Positions 47,274 to 56,040 of a stretch of DNA of 64,000 bases are shown in pieces. Every line of letters begins with the position of its first letter. Within the stretch, counting starts at the first letter, position 1. Below the pieces are notes generated by a model. The model was not told where the DNA came from. It did not search any database and saw only the letters and a list, made by a program, of their open reading frames with translations. Made by a program: the position numbers and the translations under genes. The stretch is from Streptomyces sp. CB09001. GTDB taxonomy: Bacteria; Actinomycetota; Actinomycetes; Streptomycetales; Streptomycetaceae. Location: positions 2,914,001-2,978,000 of the forward strand of contig NZ_CP026730.1 in NCBI RefSeq assembly GCF_003369795.1. The letters are read 5' to 3'.

Positions 47274-48101
47274 TCAGGCGGTGGCCTTGGCCCCGCTCCG
47301 CGTCGCGCCGAACGACAGCTCGCCCGTGGTCATCAGGTCGAGGAGCTGCGCCAGGCCGCGGTCCTCCGGCGTCGCCGTGCGGAAGACGAAGTGCCGGAGC
47401 CCGGCCTGCTCCGGACCGCCGAAGAACCGGAAGAAGCCGATGTCCTCGGGGTGAGCGGCGAAGCTCTCGTAGAGGTAGACACTGCCGCCCTCCGCCATGA
47501 GACCCCTGGCGGCCGCCGCGAAGACGCCGTCGGCCGCCTCGTAGACGATGTCGAACGGACCCGCCACGGCGGCGATGTCCGTCACGGCCCGGGCCGCTCC
47601 CGACCCCACCGCGAGCTCGGCCTGCCCGTGGTCGGCCACCACGGCGGTGACCTCGGCGTTCAACGCGGACAGCAGCTCGACCAGCAGCCGTCCGACCCCC
47701 ACGTCGGCTCCGGTGACCAGTACGCGCCGGCCACGGACGACCCCGGCACCGCGCACCAGACGCAACGCCGTGAGCACCGCGACGCGCAGGGCCGCCGCCT
47801 GCTCGAAGCTCACGTGGTCGGGCAGCACCGTGGCGTACTCCGTGGGCAGCGCCATGCACGGAGCCCAGCGCGTTCCGGTCGCCACACCGACGACACGGTC
47901 ACCCGGCTGCGGGCTGAAGCCCTCCGGCGCGGCCCGCATGACCACTCCCGCCACGTCCCAGCCCGCGACCCATCCCTCCGGCAGCGGCTCGGCCTTGATC
48001 ATCTCGTCGAGTTCGGGAGCCACCGCGCGCACCGCGACGAGTATCTCGTCCTCGGCCTGCGCCGTGATCGCGTCCTTCATGATGCTGAGCTGCTCGGACA
48101 T
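47274..48101 (-). CDS. MDR-family oxidoreductase, N-terminally short
   Basis: Zinc-independent medium-chain dehydrogenase/reductase (quinone oxidoreductase-like) of 275 residues. The GroES-like part is recognisable (GWVAGWDVAGVV, GDRVVGVA) and the nucleotide fold reads VLVTGADVGVGRLLVEL. Family members are usually ~310-340 residues; here the first strands appear to be missing. The ATG at 48101 has GAGAGGAAA upstream, so this start looks real. Downstream of the PaaK-like gene by 122 nt holding a 13-bp tandem repeat. Confidence 0.82.
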   Translation of the reverse strand: MSEQLSIMKDAITAQAEDEILVAVRAVAPELDEMIKAEPLPEGWVAGWDVAGVVMRAAPEGFSPQPGDRVVGVATGTRWAPCMALPTEYATVLPDHVSFEQAAALRVAVLTALRLVRGAGVVRGRRVLVTGADVGVGRLLVELLSALNAEVTAVVADHGQAELAVGSGAARAVTDIAAVAGPFDIVYEAADGVFAAAARGLMAEGGSVYLYESFAAHPEDIGFFRFFGGPEQAGLRHFVFRTATPEDRGLAQLLDLMTTGELSFGATRSGAKATA

Positions 48102-48125
48102 GGCTTCGTTTCCTCTCGTGCCTAC

Positions 48126-48190
48126 GGTTCGTGCGTGCGGTTCGTGCGGGCGGTTCGTGCGGGCGGTTCGTGCGTGCGGTTCGTGCGTGC
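48126..48190. repeat. 13-bp tandem repeat, five copies
   Basis: Five head-to-tail copies of GGTTCGTGCG(T/G)GC fill 48126-48190, between the PaaK-like stop and the MDR ribosome site. Non-coding as far as I can see. Confidence 0.92.
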
Positions 48191-48223
48191 GGCGGTGTGC
48201 TTCGTCGATGACGCGCCCCGCCG

Positions 48224-49471
48224 TCAGAACTCCCCCTGGGCCAGGGGGGACGCGCCGAGCGGGTGGTCCACCGGGATCACCTCGAACGCCTCCGGCTGCT
48301 CGGCGACGCAGTCGGCGAGCACGAGATGGTGTTCGAGGACCTGGTACCTGACCCAGGCCCGGCTGTGGTGGTCGTCGACGGCGTCCGGGGCCAGGCGGAC
48401 CCGCAGGTGGACGCACTGCTCCGGGGTGACGGTGACCTGGGCCTGCTCGACCTCGTCACATGCCGTCGCCAGCGCGACCAGTTCGCGGGAGTCGATGGTG
48501 CGTCCGCAGAAGCGGAAGGAGGGGGGCGTGGGGCCGAGCACCCGGAGCGCCGGGCCCCGCCGGCCGCACGAGCAGTGCGTGAACTCCGCGCGTTCCCGGG
48601 TCTCGTACCGGATCAGCGCAGGCGTGCGCACCGGGCTGAGCGTGGTGACCAGGACGCGGCCGTCGACCACCTCGACCAGTTGGTGCGGCAAGGGGTGGTA
48701 GACGTCCGCCAGGCACTGCGGACCGTGGTGGCCGATCACCCACGACGTCGGCGTGCCGTACAGGCGCCAGGTGTCGGTGTAGGGGAAGCGGTCGGCGAGG
48801 ACGGCGTCCGGCGTGGTGTCGTGGGTCGTCCCGCCCAGGAGGAGGGTTCGCAGCCAGGGAATCGGCCGTCCCGCGGCGACGCCGCCGACCAGGCGTGCCA
48901 TGGTCTGCGGCGGCGCCGCCAGTGCGGTCACCCCTTGCCTGGCGAGCAGGGCCAGCCAGCCCTCGGCGTCGCTCGGCGGCAGATCGCCGACGGGGAGCAC
49001 CGTGGCTCCGGCCGTGGCGGCGAACCGGTTGAAGAAGTAGTGGTCGGGGCGGAGCCGGCCGGACGGGTGGAGGTTGGCCACGACGTCCCGCGGACCGAGC
49101 GGGCTCCAAGCGGAATGGATCTCGGAGGCGAACATGCCCTCCGGCAGCAGGCTCAGGCCGGGTGCCTCCAGAGTCCCGCCGTGGGCCCAGAGCAGGCCCG
49201 GATCACCTTCGCGGCAGGCGATCGCCTCCTGCGTCGCGGCCGCCAGCTCCTCCTGCGTCAGCACGGGGAGGTCCCGCAGCGCGAAGGTCCCGCGAGCGGT
49301 GTTCCGCTCGTACTTCGCCGCCAGCGAAGGCAACCGGACGGCGCTTCGCACCAGATCCTCCAGCGAGGACGCCGGTGCGCGTGCTCCCTGCGGCCGCTTG
49401 GCGCCGGTGCGCGCCTGGAACACGGGCGTGCCGCTCATTGGAGGCATCGGGCGGGCTGTTCGCGAACCCAT
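48224..49471 (-). CDS. PaaK-like AMP-forming ligase with degenerate nucleotide loop
   Basis: Phenylacetate-CoA ligase-family protein of 415 residues. The C-terminal signature CSCGRRGPALRVLG and the acceptor region LYGTPTSWVIG fit PaaK-type enzymes. The usual Ser/Thr/Gly-rich phosphate loop (SSGTTG-like) reads instead LLWAHGGTLEAPG, so ATP use is doubtful or altered. I chose ATG 49471, which has GGGGGAG 4 nt upstream; other ATGs lie at 49486 and downstream. It is transcribed divergently from the PKS and may load or transfer an aryl acid without full adenylation. Inference only. Confidence 0.78.
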   Translation of the reverse strand: MGSRTARPMPPMSGTPVFQARTGAKRPQGARAPASSLEDLVRSAVRLPSLAAKYERNTARGTFALRDLPVLTQEELAAATQEAIACREGDPGLLWAHGGTLEAPGLSLLPEGMFASEIHSAWSPLGPRDVVANLHPSGRLRPDHYFFNRFAATAGATVLPVGDLPPSDAEGWLALLARQGVTALAAPPQTMARLVGGVAAGRPIPWLRTLLLGGTTHDTTPDAVLADRFPYTDTWRLYGTPTSWVIGHHGPQCLADVYHPLPHQLVEVVDGRVLVTTLSPVRTPALIRYETRERAEFTHCSCGRRGPALRVLGPTPPSFRFCGRTIDSRELVALATACDEVEQAQVTVTPEQCVHLRVRLAPDAVDDHHSRAWVRYQVLEHHLVLADCVAEQPEAFEVIPVDHPLGASPLAQGEF

Positions 49472-49787
49472 CGGGCTCCCCCTCATCGCTCGTACAGCCG
49501 AACCGCAGCGAACCGCCGCAGCACCAGCATGCGTTGACTCCAGGCCACCTTATGACCGTGGTCGCAGATTAGTCTAGAGTCTTAGTTAGTACTCTGGAGC
49601 AACTTCCCCCTGTGCACACGCGCACCACTCGATTGCGCCACTGGCCATTTTCGAGTCAATCCTTGCATCAGGAACTAATGCTGGCCTGGGGTCCACATTT
49701 GGACTACGCTCCCTCCGTTGGCGCTGCCGGGGCGGCGCCACCTGCGTGTTCTTCGACGACACCTGGAATCCATAGGGGGGATTTGAC
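49472..49787. promoter_or_regulatory. Divergent promoter region between PaaK-like gene and PKS
   Basis: A 316-bp region without a gene, among the more AT-rich in the window. It contains the imperfect inverted repeat TCTAGAGT-N10-ACTCTGGA (49573-49598, 7 of 8 bases pairing), a good operator candidate placed to govern both directions. The PKS ribosome site AGGGGGGA stands just before its GTG. Confidence 0.5.
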
Positions 49788-52700
49788 GTGGGCATAGGCA
49801 GAGAAGGCACGATCATCGCGGTGGTGGGCATGGGGTGCCGTTTTCCTCAGGCCGACAGCGTTGAGGAGTACTGGTCCAACCTGGTCGGGAACCGGGACTG
49901 CGTGACACCCGTCCCGCCCGAGCGCTTCGACGTCGAGGCCTTCTACGCGCCTCAGCCGGGCACACCCGGACGGACGGTCAGCCGGTACGGCGGCTTCCTG
50001 GACGACCCCTTCGCCTTCGACCCGGGGTTCTTCGAGATCTCTCCGGCGGAGGCGGCCAGCATGGACCCCCAGCACCGGCTGCTGCTTCCCGTGGTGCGGG
50101 AGGCGCTGGAAGGCGCGGGCATCCGCCCGAGCGCGCTCGCGGGAACGACGACGGGCGTGTACATGGGCCAGGCCACCGCCGACTACGCGCACGACAGCCG
50201 CATCGAGACCCACGACCTGCACGAGGCCACCGGAAGCCACATCCGGGCCATGGGCTCCGGCCGGGTCTCCTACGACCTGGACCTCCGCGGGCCGAGCCTG
50301 ACGGTCGACACCGCCTGCTCCTCCTCGCTGGTGGCCGTGCACATGGCCCGGCAGGGGCTGCTCACCGGGGAGACCGATCTCGCCATCGCCGGTGGCGTCA
50401 ACCTCATCCTGTCGCCGCTCGACGCGGTGGCCTACTCGCAGGCCGCGATGCTCTCGCCGGAGGGACGCTGCAAGTTCGGCGACACCGCCGCGAACGGCTT
50501 CGTGCGCAGCGAGGGCGTCGGCATCGTGGTGCTGGCCCGGCTGAGCGACGCCCAGAAGGCCGGCTACCCCGTCCTGGCGCTGCTTCCGGGCAGCGCGGTC
50601 ACCAACGACGGACGCGACAGCGGGTCACTGATCAAGCCTGCGGAGTCGGGCCAGGTCACCTTGATAGAGCGGGCGTGCCGGGACGCGGGCATCACCCCGG
50701 AGGAGCTCGACTACGTCGAGGCGCACGGAACGGGGACACCGGTCGGTGACGCGGTGGAGCTGCGGGCCCTGGCCGCCCTCGCCCGGCGGCGCGGTCCGGA
50801 ACGCGGTCCGCTCCGGACCGGGTCGGTGAAGACCAACATCGGGCACACCGAGGCGGCCGCGGGGATCGCCGGGTTGATGAAGGCGGTTCTGATCGCCCAC
50901 CACGGCGTCGTTCCCGGCTCGCTGCACCTGCGGGAACCGCAGTCCGCGCTGACCGACTCGGACGGGACGGTGCAAGTCGTCGCCGCCAACCACGCGTTGG
51001 CCGCCGAGGCCGAGCACACACTGGTCGGAGTCAGTTCCTTCGGACTGTCCGGCACCAACGCACACGTCGTGGTCGCCGGGGCCGAGGAGGAGGAGACCCG
51101 CGCGCCGCACGGCCGCACGGAGCTCCCGCCGGCCAGGCCGGCCCATCTGCTCGTGCTCAGCGCACGGTCCCGTACGGCGCTGCTGCGCCTGGCGGGCGAC
51201 TACGCCGGCTTCCTCGCGCCGGGCGGCCCGGGCAACGAGCTGCCACTGTGGGACATCTGCGCGACGGCCGCACTCCACCGCGACGCGCACCCCTACCGGC
51301 TGTGGGCCACCGGCACGGACCACGAGGACCTGGCGGAGGCGCTCCGGACCCTGGCACAGGGCGGGGACACCGAACGGGCGGGCCTGGGGGAAGCGGGCTT
51401 CGGGGCCGCCAGGCGGACCGTGTTCGTCTTCCCCGGGCAAGGGTCGCAATGGGCCGGCATGGGGCAGTCCCTGTGGGGTTCCACGCCCGCGTTCGAGACG
51501 GCGATCACCGCGTGCGACGCGGTCGTCCGGGCCGAGACGGGCCGTTCGGTGACCGCAGCCCTCGCCGACGGGACCATCGGTGACGACGTCGCCGAGGTCC
51601 AGCCGATCCTGTGGGCCATGGAGGTGGCGCTCGCCGCCACCTGGCAGGACATGGGCGTCGACCCGGCGGTGTGTGTCGGCCACAGCATGGGCGAGGTCGC
51701 GGCGGCGGCGGTCACCGGCGCCCTGCCGCTCGCGGACGCCGCCGCGGTCATCTGCCGCCGCAGCGCACTGATGCGCCGCACCGTGGGGCAGGGCGCGATG
51801 ATGTCGGCGGACGTCTCGGCCGAGCAGGCCGCGGACCTCGTCGCCGCCGAGAGGAACGTGTGCGTCGCCGCCGAGAACGCGCCCTCGTCCACGATCCTGG
51901 CGGGAGACGCCGCCGCCCTGCGCCGCATCGGCCGGCGCCTGGACCGGTCCGGGATCTTCCACCGGATCGTCCGTGTCAACGTCGCGTCCCACTCACCCGC
52001 CATGGATCCGATCCGTGACGACCTGCTCGCCGCGCTGGCCGGCCTCACACCCCGGGACGGCACCGTCCCGCTCTACTCCACCGCCCGCGACACCCTCCTG
52101 CCGGGGTCCGAACTGGACGCCGGGTACTGGATGGAGAACCTGCGGCAACCCGTGCGGTTCCTCGACGGGATACGGCACCTGGTGAAGGAGGGGGACCACG
52201 TCTTCGTGGAGGTCAGCCCGCACGCCGTTCTCCAGATGGCCGTCGACGACATCGCACGGGAGGCGGGTGCCGCTTCCGGGGTCGTCGCCTCCACGACGCG
52301 GAAGTCGCGCGAGGAGCCGCTCGCCCTGGCCCGGTCCCTGGGCGCGTTCTTCGCCATGGGCGGGACGGTCGACTGGGAACGCTGGTTCAGGGGGGAGGCA
52401 CGGCAGGTGCCGCTGCCGCGCTACTCGTGGGAGCGCGAGGTCCTGCGCCGGGAACCGGCCGCTCCCCTCGCTCCGGCCGGGGCCGGCGGCCGGGTCACCG
52501 ACGTCACGGCGAACCTGACCGACGCGACCGTGAGCCTGCACGGTTTCGAGGCCATTCCGCCGGTGGTCCATCTGGCCACGCTCCACGAAGCGGTGAGCGC
52601 CACGGCCGGCCGGTCCACCGTCACGCTGGAGCAGGCCGAGGTCAAGGAACCGATCGAACCGCCGGCCGGAGGCGAAACGACTCTGCGCGTCCGGGTCGCG

Positions 52701-53714
52701 GCCACACCCGGCGGGACGGTGGCCACGGTCCACCCGGCGCACGACACCACGCGAACGGCACTGACCGCCCGCGTCCGCGTCGAAGGCGAACCGGCCGTCG
52801 AGCAGCGGCACTCGCTGACGCGGCTGGACGCGGCCCTCGCCCGGTGCCGCACCCCGCGCACGTCGGCACAGTTCGCGGAGGATCTCGCCGACCGCGGATA
52901 CACCGTCGGCTCCCGTGTACGCACCCTGCAGCGCCTGTGGCGGCGCGACGGCGAGGCCGTCGCGCTGGTCGCGAGCCCGCAGGGCTCACCGCACGTCGCC
53001 TGGGAGAGCTGCCTGCTGGTGCTCCTCGCCTGCGTGCCGGACCACGCGTACACCGTCACGTCCTTCGAGCGGGTCCGGTTCCACCGCCCGCTCACCGGTG
53101 ACGTGTGGGTACGCGCACTCGTGACGCCCAGGGACTCCGGCCGGACCGCCGTGGCCCACGTGTGGGTGCTCGACTCGCAGGGGCGGCCGGTGGCCGATTT
53201 CGGCGGCATCGAGCTGCGTCGCGCCGCCTCCCCGCTCCGCGGCAGCGCCCCCGACGGACTCGGCCTCGCCCGCATAATCCGCAGGCCGGCCCGACGCCTG
53301 GTGGCGGCGACCCGCATGCTGCGCGGGCCACGTCCCGCGCAGGCCGCCCTCGCCGTGGGGATCCCCTCGCCACGCGCCGGCGAGGAGCGGTCGCCGCTCG
53401 CGGACACCGGTGACACCAGGGCCACCGGGGTCGGAGACACAGGGGTTGGGGACACCGGGGTCGGAGACACAGGGGTCGGGGACACAGGAGACCTGTTCCT
53501 GGCCCAGATCTCGCAGGTTCTGCGGCTCCCCGTCGAGCGTCTGGACCTGCGCCGTTCGCTGCGGGACTACGGGATCGACTCCTTGAGCGCGGCCAAACTG
53601 CGCGTCGGTTTCCGGCACGTCACCGACCGGGACATCGCGCTCTCCCGCCTGCTCAGCGACAGCGCCCTGAAGGAACTGGTCTCGGAGGCGAGCTCCCTCC
53701 AGCCCACCGTCTGA
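49788..53714 (+). CDS. Iterative type I PKS, orsellinate-synthase layout (KS-AT-degenerate DH-ACP)
   Basis: Single-module PKS of 1,308 residues. KS: Cys177 (TACSSS), His313 (HGTGTPVGD), His353 (IGHTEAAAG). AT: Ser633 (GHSMGE), with VASH at 732-735 where malonyl-specific domains usually read HAFH. About 870-1150 is a dehydratase-like double hotdog. Its HxxxG catalytic His appears replaced by Val (TVSLHGFEAIP), and the DxxxQ position reads WESCL. ACP Ser1265 (GIDSL) is near the C-terminus. There is no KR and no thioesterase. This order and length match AviM/CalO5-type orsellinic acid synthases, so a non-reduced tetraketide aromatic is expected. A GVGDT repeat linker (15-bp units) precedes the ACP. 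GTG start with AGGGGGGA. First gene of the long rightward series. Confidence 0.88.
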   Translation: MGIGREGTIIAVVGMGCRFPQADSVEEYWSNLVGNRDCVTPVPPERFDVEAFYAPQPGTPGRTVSRYGGFLDDPFAFDPGFFEISPAEAASMDPQHRLLLPVVREALEGAGIRPSALAGTTTGVYMGQATADYAHDSRIETHDLHEATGSHIRAMGSGRVSYDLDLRGPSLTVDTACSSSLVAVHMARQGLLTGETDLAIAGGVNLILSPLDAVAYSQAAMLSPEGRCKFGDTAANGFVRSEGVGIVVLARLSDAQKAGYPVLALLPGSAVTNDGRDSGSLIKPAESGQVTLIERACRDAGITPEELDYVEAHGTGTPVGDAVELRALAALARRRGPERGPLRTGSVKTNIGHTEAAAGIAGLMKAVLIAHHGVVPGSLHLREPQSALTDSDGTVQVVAANHALAAEAEHTLVGVSSFGLSGTNAHVVVAGAEEEETRAPHGRTELPPARPAHLLVLSARSRTALLRLAGDYAGFLAPGGPGNELPLWDICATAALHRDAHPYRLWATGTDHEDLAEALRTLAQGGDTERAGLGEAGFGAARRTVFVFPGQGSQWAGMGQSLWGSTPAFETAITACDAVVRAETGRSVTAALADGTIGDDVAEVQPILWAMEVALAATWQDMGVDPAVCVGHSMGEVAAAAVTGALPLADAAAVICRRSALMRRTVGQGAMMSADVSAEQAADLVAAERNVCVAAENAPSSTILAGDAAALRRIGRRLDRSGIFHRIVRVNVASHSPAMDPIRDDLLAALAGLTPRDGTVPLYSTARDTLLPGSELDAGYWMENLRQPVRFLDGIRHLVKEGDHVFVEVSPHAVLQMAVDDIAREAGAASGVVASTTRKSREEPLALARSLGAFFAMGGTVDWERWFRGEARQVPLPRYSWEREVLRREPAAPLAPAGAGGRVTDVTANLTDATVSLHGFEAIPPVVHLATLHEAVSATAGRSTVTLEQAEVKEPIEPPAGGETTLRVRVAATPGGTVATVHPAHDTTRTALTARVRVEGEPAVEQRHSLTRLDAALARCRTPRTSAQFAEDLADRGYTVGSRVRTLQRLWRRDGEAVALVASPQGSPHVAWESCLLVLLACVPDHAYTVTSFERVRFHRPLTGDVWVRALVTPRDSGRTAVAHVWVLDSQGRPVADFGGIELRRAASPLRGSAPDGLGLARIIRRPARRLVAATRMLRGPRPAQAALAVGIPSPRAGEERSPLADTGDTRATGVGDTGVGDTGVGDTGVGDTGDLFLAQISQVLRLPVERLDLRRSLRDYGIDSLSAAKLRVGFRHVTDRDIALSRLLSDSALKELVSEASSLQPTV
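53427..53486 (+). repeat. 15-bp minisatellite in the PKS linker
   Basis: Four copies of GGGGT(C/T)GG(A/G)GACAC(A/C) (53427-53486) encode the pentapeptide GVGDT in the linker before the ACP. Confidence 0.92.
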
Positions 53715-53918
53715 GTCGCGGACCGCCCGGGTCGCGGGCACGAGGCCGGGTGCGTGAGCACCCCGACCTTGGTAAACCCCAGGTCAATACTGCACTACTC
53801 ATCATTCATGGATCGTGATACAAGTGAACATGATGCAAGTGCGCAGCCGGGGCGCGCGACACCGTGACCCGCGGCAGCCGGACCGTGCACGCCGTCCCGT
53901 GCGCTACTGGAGTTGAAG
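53715..53918 (+). promoter_or_regulatory. Upstream region of the TetR gene with a 21-bp inverted repeat
   Basis: GACCTTGG-taaac-CCCAGGTC (53765-53785) is an inverted repeat pairing at 7 of 8 bases. Further on, TGATACAAGTG (53816-53826) and TGATGCAAGTG (53831-53841) form a direct repeat at 15-bp spacing. A likely TetR operator and promoter. No gene. Confidence 0.5.
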
Positions 53919-54548
53919 ATGGTCGAGACGATTTCTCCCACCGCGGCGCAACCACAGGGGCGCCGGGAGCGCAACAAGATGCGCGTCAAGAACGGCATCT
54001 ACGAAGCCGCCCTGGAGCTGTTCACCCAGCAGGGCTACGACCAGACCACAGTCGAAGAGATCGCCGAAAGGGCCGACGTCGCGCGCGGCACCTTCTTCAA
54101 CCACTTCCAGCGCAAGGAAGACATCATCGGCGAGTGGAGTGAGCGGCGGCGGGTCCTGTTGCGGGAGGGGCTGGACCCGGAAGGGATCGAGAACCCCGAA
54201 GGTGCCGACATCCGGCACACCCTGTCGCGCTGCATGAGCATCCTCGCGCAGATCACCCTCGTCAACTCGGCCCAGACCAAGGCCCTGCTGAGCGCCTGGG
54301 TCCGCGCGGGGGCGCCCCTGCACGAGGAGCCGCACACCGCTCACCTGTTCAGCCGCTTCATCGAGGCGGGGCGGGCGAGTGGCGGCATCCCCGAGAGCGT
54401 CGACTCCGAGCTGGCGGGCCACCTGCTGCGCGACGTCTACCTCGGCACCCTGTTCCGGTGGGCACGCAAGCCCGCCGGCCAGGGCGACCTGGAGGCCGAA
54501 CTGCAGGCCGCCTGCACCGCCCTGCTGGACGGGCTCGCCCCCCGCTGA
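53919..54548 (+). CDS. TetR-family transcriptional repressor
   Basis: Regulator of 209 residues. The helix-turn-helix spans about 20-65 (ALELFTQQGYDQTTVEEIAE, then GTFFNHFQRKEDI). The start is the ATG with GGAG 7 nt before it. The ligand-binding half is hydrophobic and not diagnostic. It lies next to the MFS exporter gene, with a palindrome over that gene's promoter, which is the classic layout for a repressor sensing the pathway product. It does not look like an ArpA-type butyrolactone receptor. A terminator follows it. Confidence 0.88.
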   Translation: MVETISPTAAQPQGRRERNKMRVKNGIYEAALELFTQQGYDQTTVEEIAERADVARGTFFNHFQRKEDIIGEWSERRRVLLREGLDPEGIENPEGADIRHTLSRCMSILAQITLVNSAQTKALLSAWVRAGAPLHEEPHTAHLFSRFIEAGRASGGIPESVDSELAGHLLRDVYLGTLFRWARKPAGQGDLEAELQAACTALLDGLAPR

Positions 54549-54572
54549 ACAGACACCCCCGCACACCGCCTC

Positions 54573-54612
54573 CGGAGCCCCGGGCCGACGCCGACGTCGC
54601 CCCGGGGCTCCG
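54573..54612 (+). terminator. Terminator after the TetR gene
   Basis: 12-bp stem (54573-54584 with 54601-54612) with a 16-nt loop that can itself fold. It lies 25 nt past the TetR stop and forces a new promoter for the MFS gene. Confidence 0.8.
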
Positions 54613-54685
54613 CCGTTCCCGCGTCCCGACCGGGCCCGCGAGGGGTAAGGTCTCAGCCAACCCGCACCCTCCTGAGTCATCTGGA

Positions 54686-54714
54686 TTGACTGCTATGGAT
54701 AAGATCTCTTATGG
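54686..54714 (+). promoter_or_regulatory. MFS promoter overlapped by palindromic operator ATAAGA-TC-TCTTAT
   Basis: TTGACT (54686-54691) is a good -35 element. TTATGG or TATGGT 17-18 nt later could be the -10. The inverted repeat ATAAGATCTCTTAT (54699-54712) covers the spacer and -10, so a bound repressor would block RNA polymerase. The TetR protein encoded just upstream is the obvious candidate. Confidence 0.6.
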
Positions 54715-54770
54715 TCGACAGGAATCATCCGACAGATCGCATCCATATACCTCAGACAAGGAGGAGCTCC

Positions 54771-56012
54771 GTGTCCGACCACCGTTCAGGCGCCCGTCCG
54801 AGCGCAGTGGCCATGACTGTGGGGCTGACCCTGCTGGCCCTCAACCTTCGGCCCGCCGTCGGCAGCGTTTCCCCCCTGCTCGACGACATCCAGGAGTCCG
54901 TTGGACTGTCCGACTCGGCGGTGAGCGTTCTCACGACACTGCCGGTCGTGTGCCTGGGTGTCTTCGCCGCCGTGTCCCCCGCCCTGTCCCGCCGCTTGGG
55001 TACCCCCCGCGCCCTGGTGCTCGGCTTCCTCTTCCTGATCGCCGGAATCCTCGTCCGGCTCGACGAAGCCGCCTGGGCGCTCTTCCTCGGTACCGCTCTG
55101 GCGGGCGCCGGCCTCGCCATCGGCAACGTGCTGATGCCGGCCGTCATCAAGAGCGTCTTCCCCGACCGGGTGCGCCTGTACACCGGCATCGGCACCGCGG
55201 TGCTCAGCGCCGGCGCCGCACTGGCGGCGGGCGTGGCCGTCCCCCTGCGCAACGCCACCGACAGCTGGAGCGGCTCGCTCGCCCTGTGGGTCGTCCCCGC
55301 GGCACTCGGCCTCATCGTGTGGCTGCCGCTCGCCCGCCGTAGCGAGCGTCCCGCTCCCGCCGCCGGCTCCACGGCCCGCGGGTCCCTGCTGGGCGACGCC
55401 ATGGCCTGGCAGGTCACCGGATACCTGGCCCTGCGCGCCCTCGCCTACTTCACCGCACTGGGCTGGCTGCCCACGATCCTCGCCGACCTCGGGCACAGCA
55501 ACGCCGCCTCGGGAGCGCTGCTCTCGGTGGCCATGCTGGTGAGTGTTCCCGGAGCGCTCTTCGCCCCGATCCTCGTCGGCCGCAAGGGCACCGCCCCCAT
55601 GGTCGTCGCCATCGCCGTCGGTGGCGCGATCAGCCTGCTGGGTCTGCTCTGGGTGCCGGGAATCGCCGCCCTGTGGGTCGTGATCCTCGGCGTCACCCTG
55701 GGGGCGGGCCACGCCATGGCCCTCACCTTCATCGGGCTCCGGTCCCCCAACCCCCAGGTCGCGGCCCAGCTGTCGGGCATGGTGCAGACCATCGGCTACC
55801 TCGTCGGCGGTATCGCGGGCCCGCTTCTGCTGGGCCTGCTGCACGGCGCCACCGACGGATGGACCGTCTCCCTCGTCCTGCTGGCCGCGTTCACGCTGCC
55901 CGAGCTGATCCTCGGCCTGTGCTCGGGCCGCGGCCGGGCCGTGCGTCCGCGCTTCCGCCAGACCAGTGCCACGCCGCAGCAGACGACCACACCGCCCGTG
56001 CTCGTCGACTGA
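54771..56012 (+). CDS. MFS transporter, CynX/NimT-like
   Basis: Membrane transporter of 413 residues with about 12 hydrophobic segments and the CynX-type N-terminal motif LLALNLRPAVGSVSPLL. The GTG at 54771 has AAGGAGG upstream; an earlier ATG at 54711 lies inside the operator and has no ribosome site. Likely exports the product of the second cluster. It starts the second transcript of the rightward series, which carries on through the tailoring genes. Confidence 0.88.
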   Translation: MSDHRSGARPSAVAMTVGLTLLALNLRPAVGSVSPLLDDIQESVGLSDSAVSVLTTLPVVCLGVFAAVSPALSRRLGTPRALVLGFLFLIAGILVRLDEAAWALFLGTALAGAGLAIGNVLMPAVIKSVFPDRVRLYTGIGTAVLSAGAALAAGVAVPLRNATDSWSGSLALWVVPAALGLIVWLPLARRSERPAPAAGSTARGSLLGDAMAWQVTGYLALRALAYFTALGWLPTILADLGHSNAASGALLSVAMLVSVPGALFAPILVGRKGTAPMVVAIAVGGAISLLGLLWVPGIAALWVVILGVTLGAGHAMALTFIGLRSPNPQVAAQLSGMVQTIGYLVGGIAGPLLLGLLHGATDGWTVSLVLLAAFTLPELILGLCSGRGRAVRPRFRQTSATPQQTTTPPVLVD

Positions 56013-56040
56013 CCGTCCCGCATACCCAAGGAGGAACCCC

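Noticed and set aside
48126..48190. CRISPR-like array
   Set aside because: Units are contiguous 13-bp repeats with no spacers and no cas genes nearby.
53919..54548. TetR protein as a gamma-butyrolactone receptor for the AfsA-like enzyme
   Set aside because: The N-terminal region and ligand domain show no ArpA-type hallmarks, and it lies beside an exporter gene rather than the afsA-like gene.
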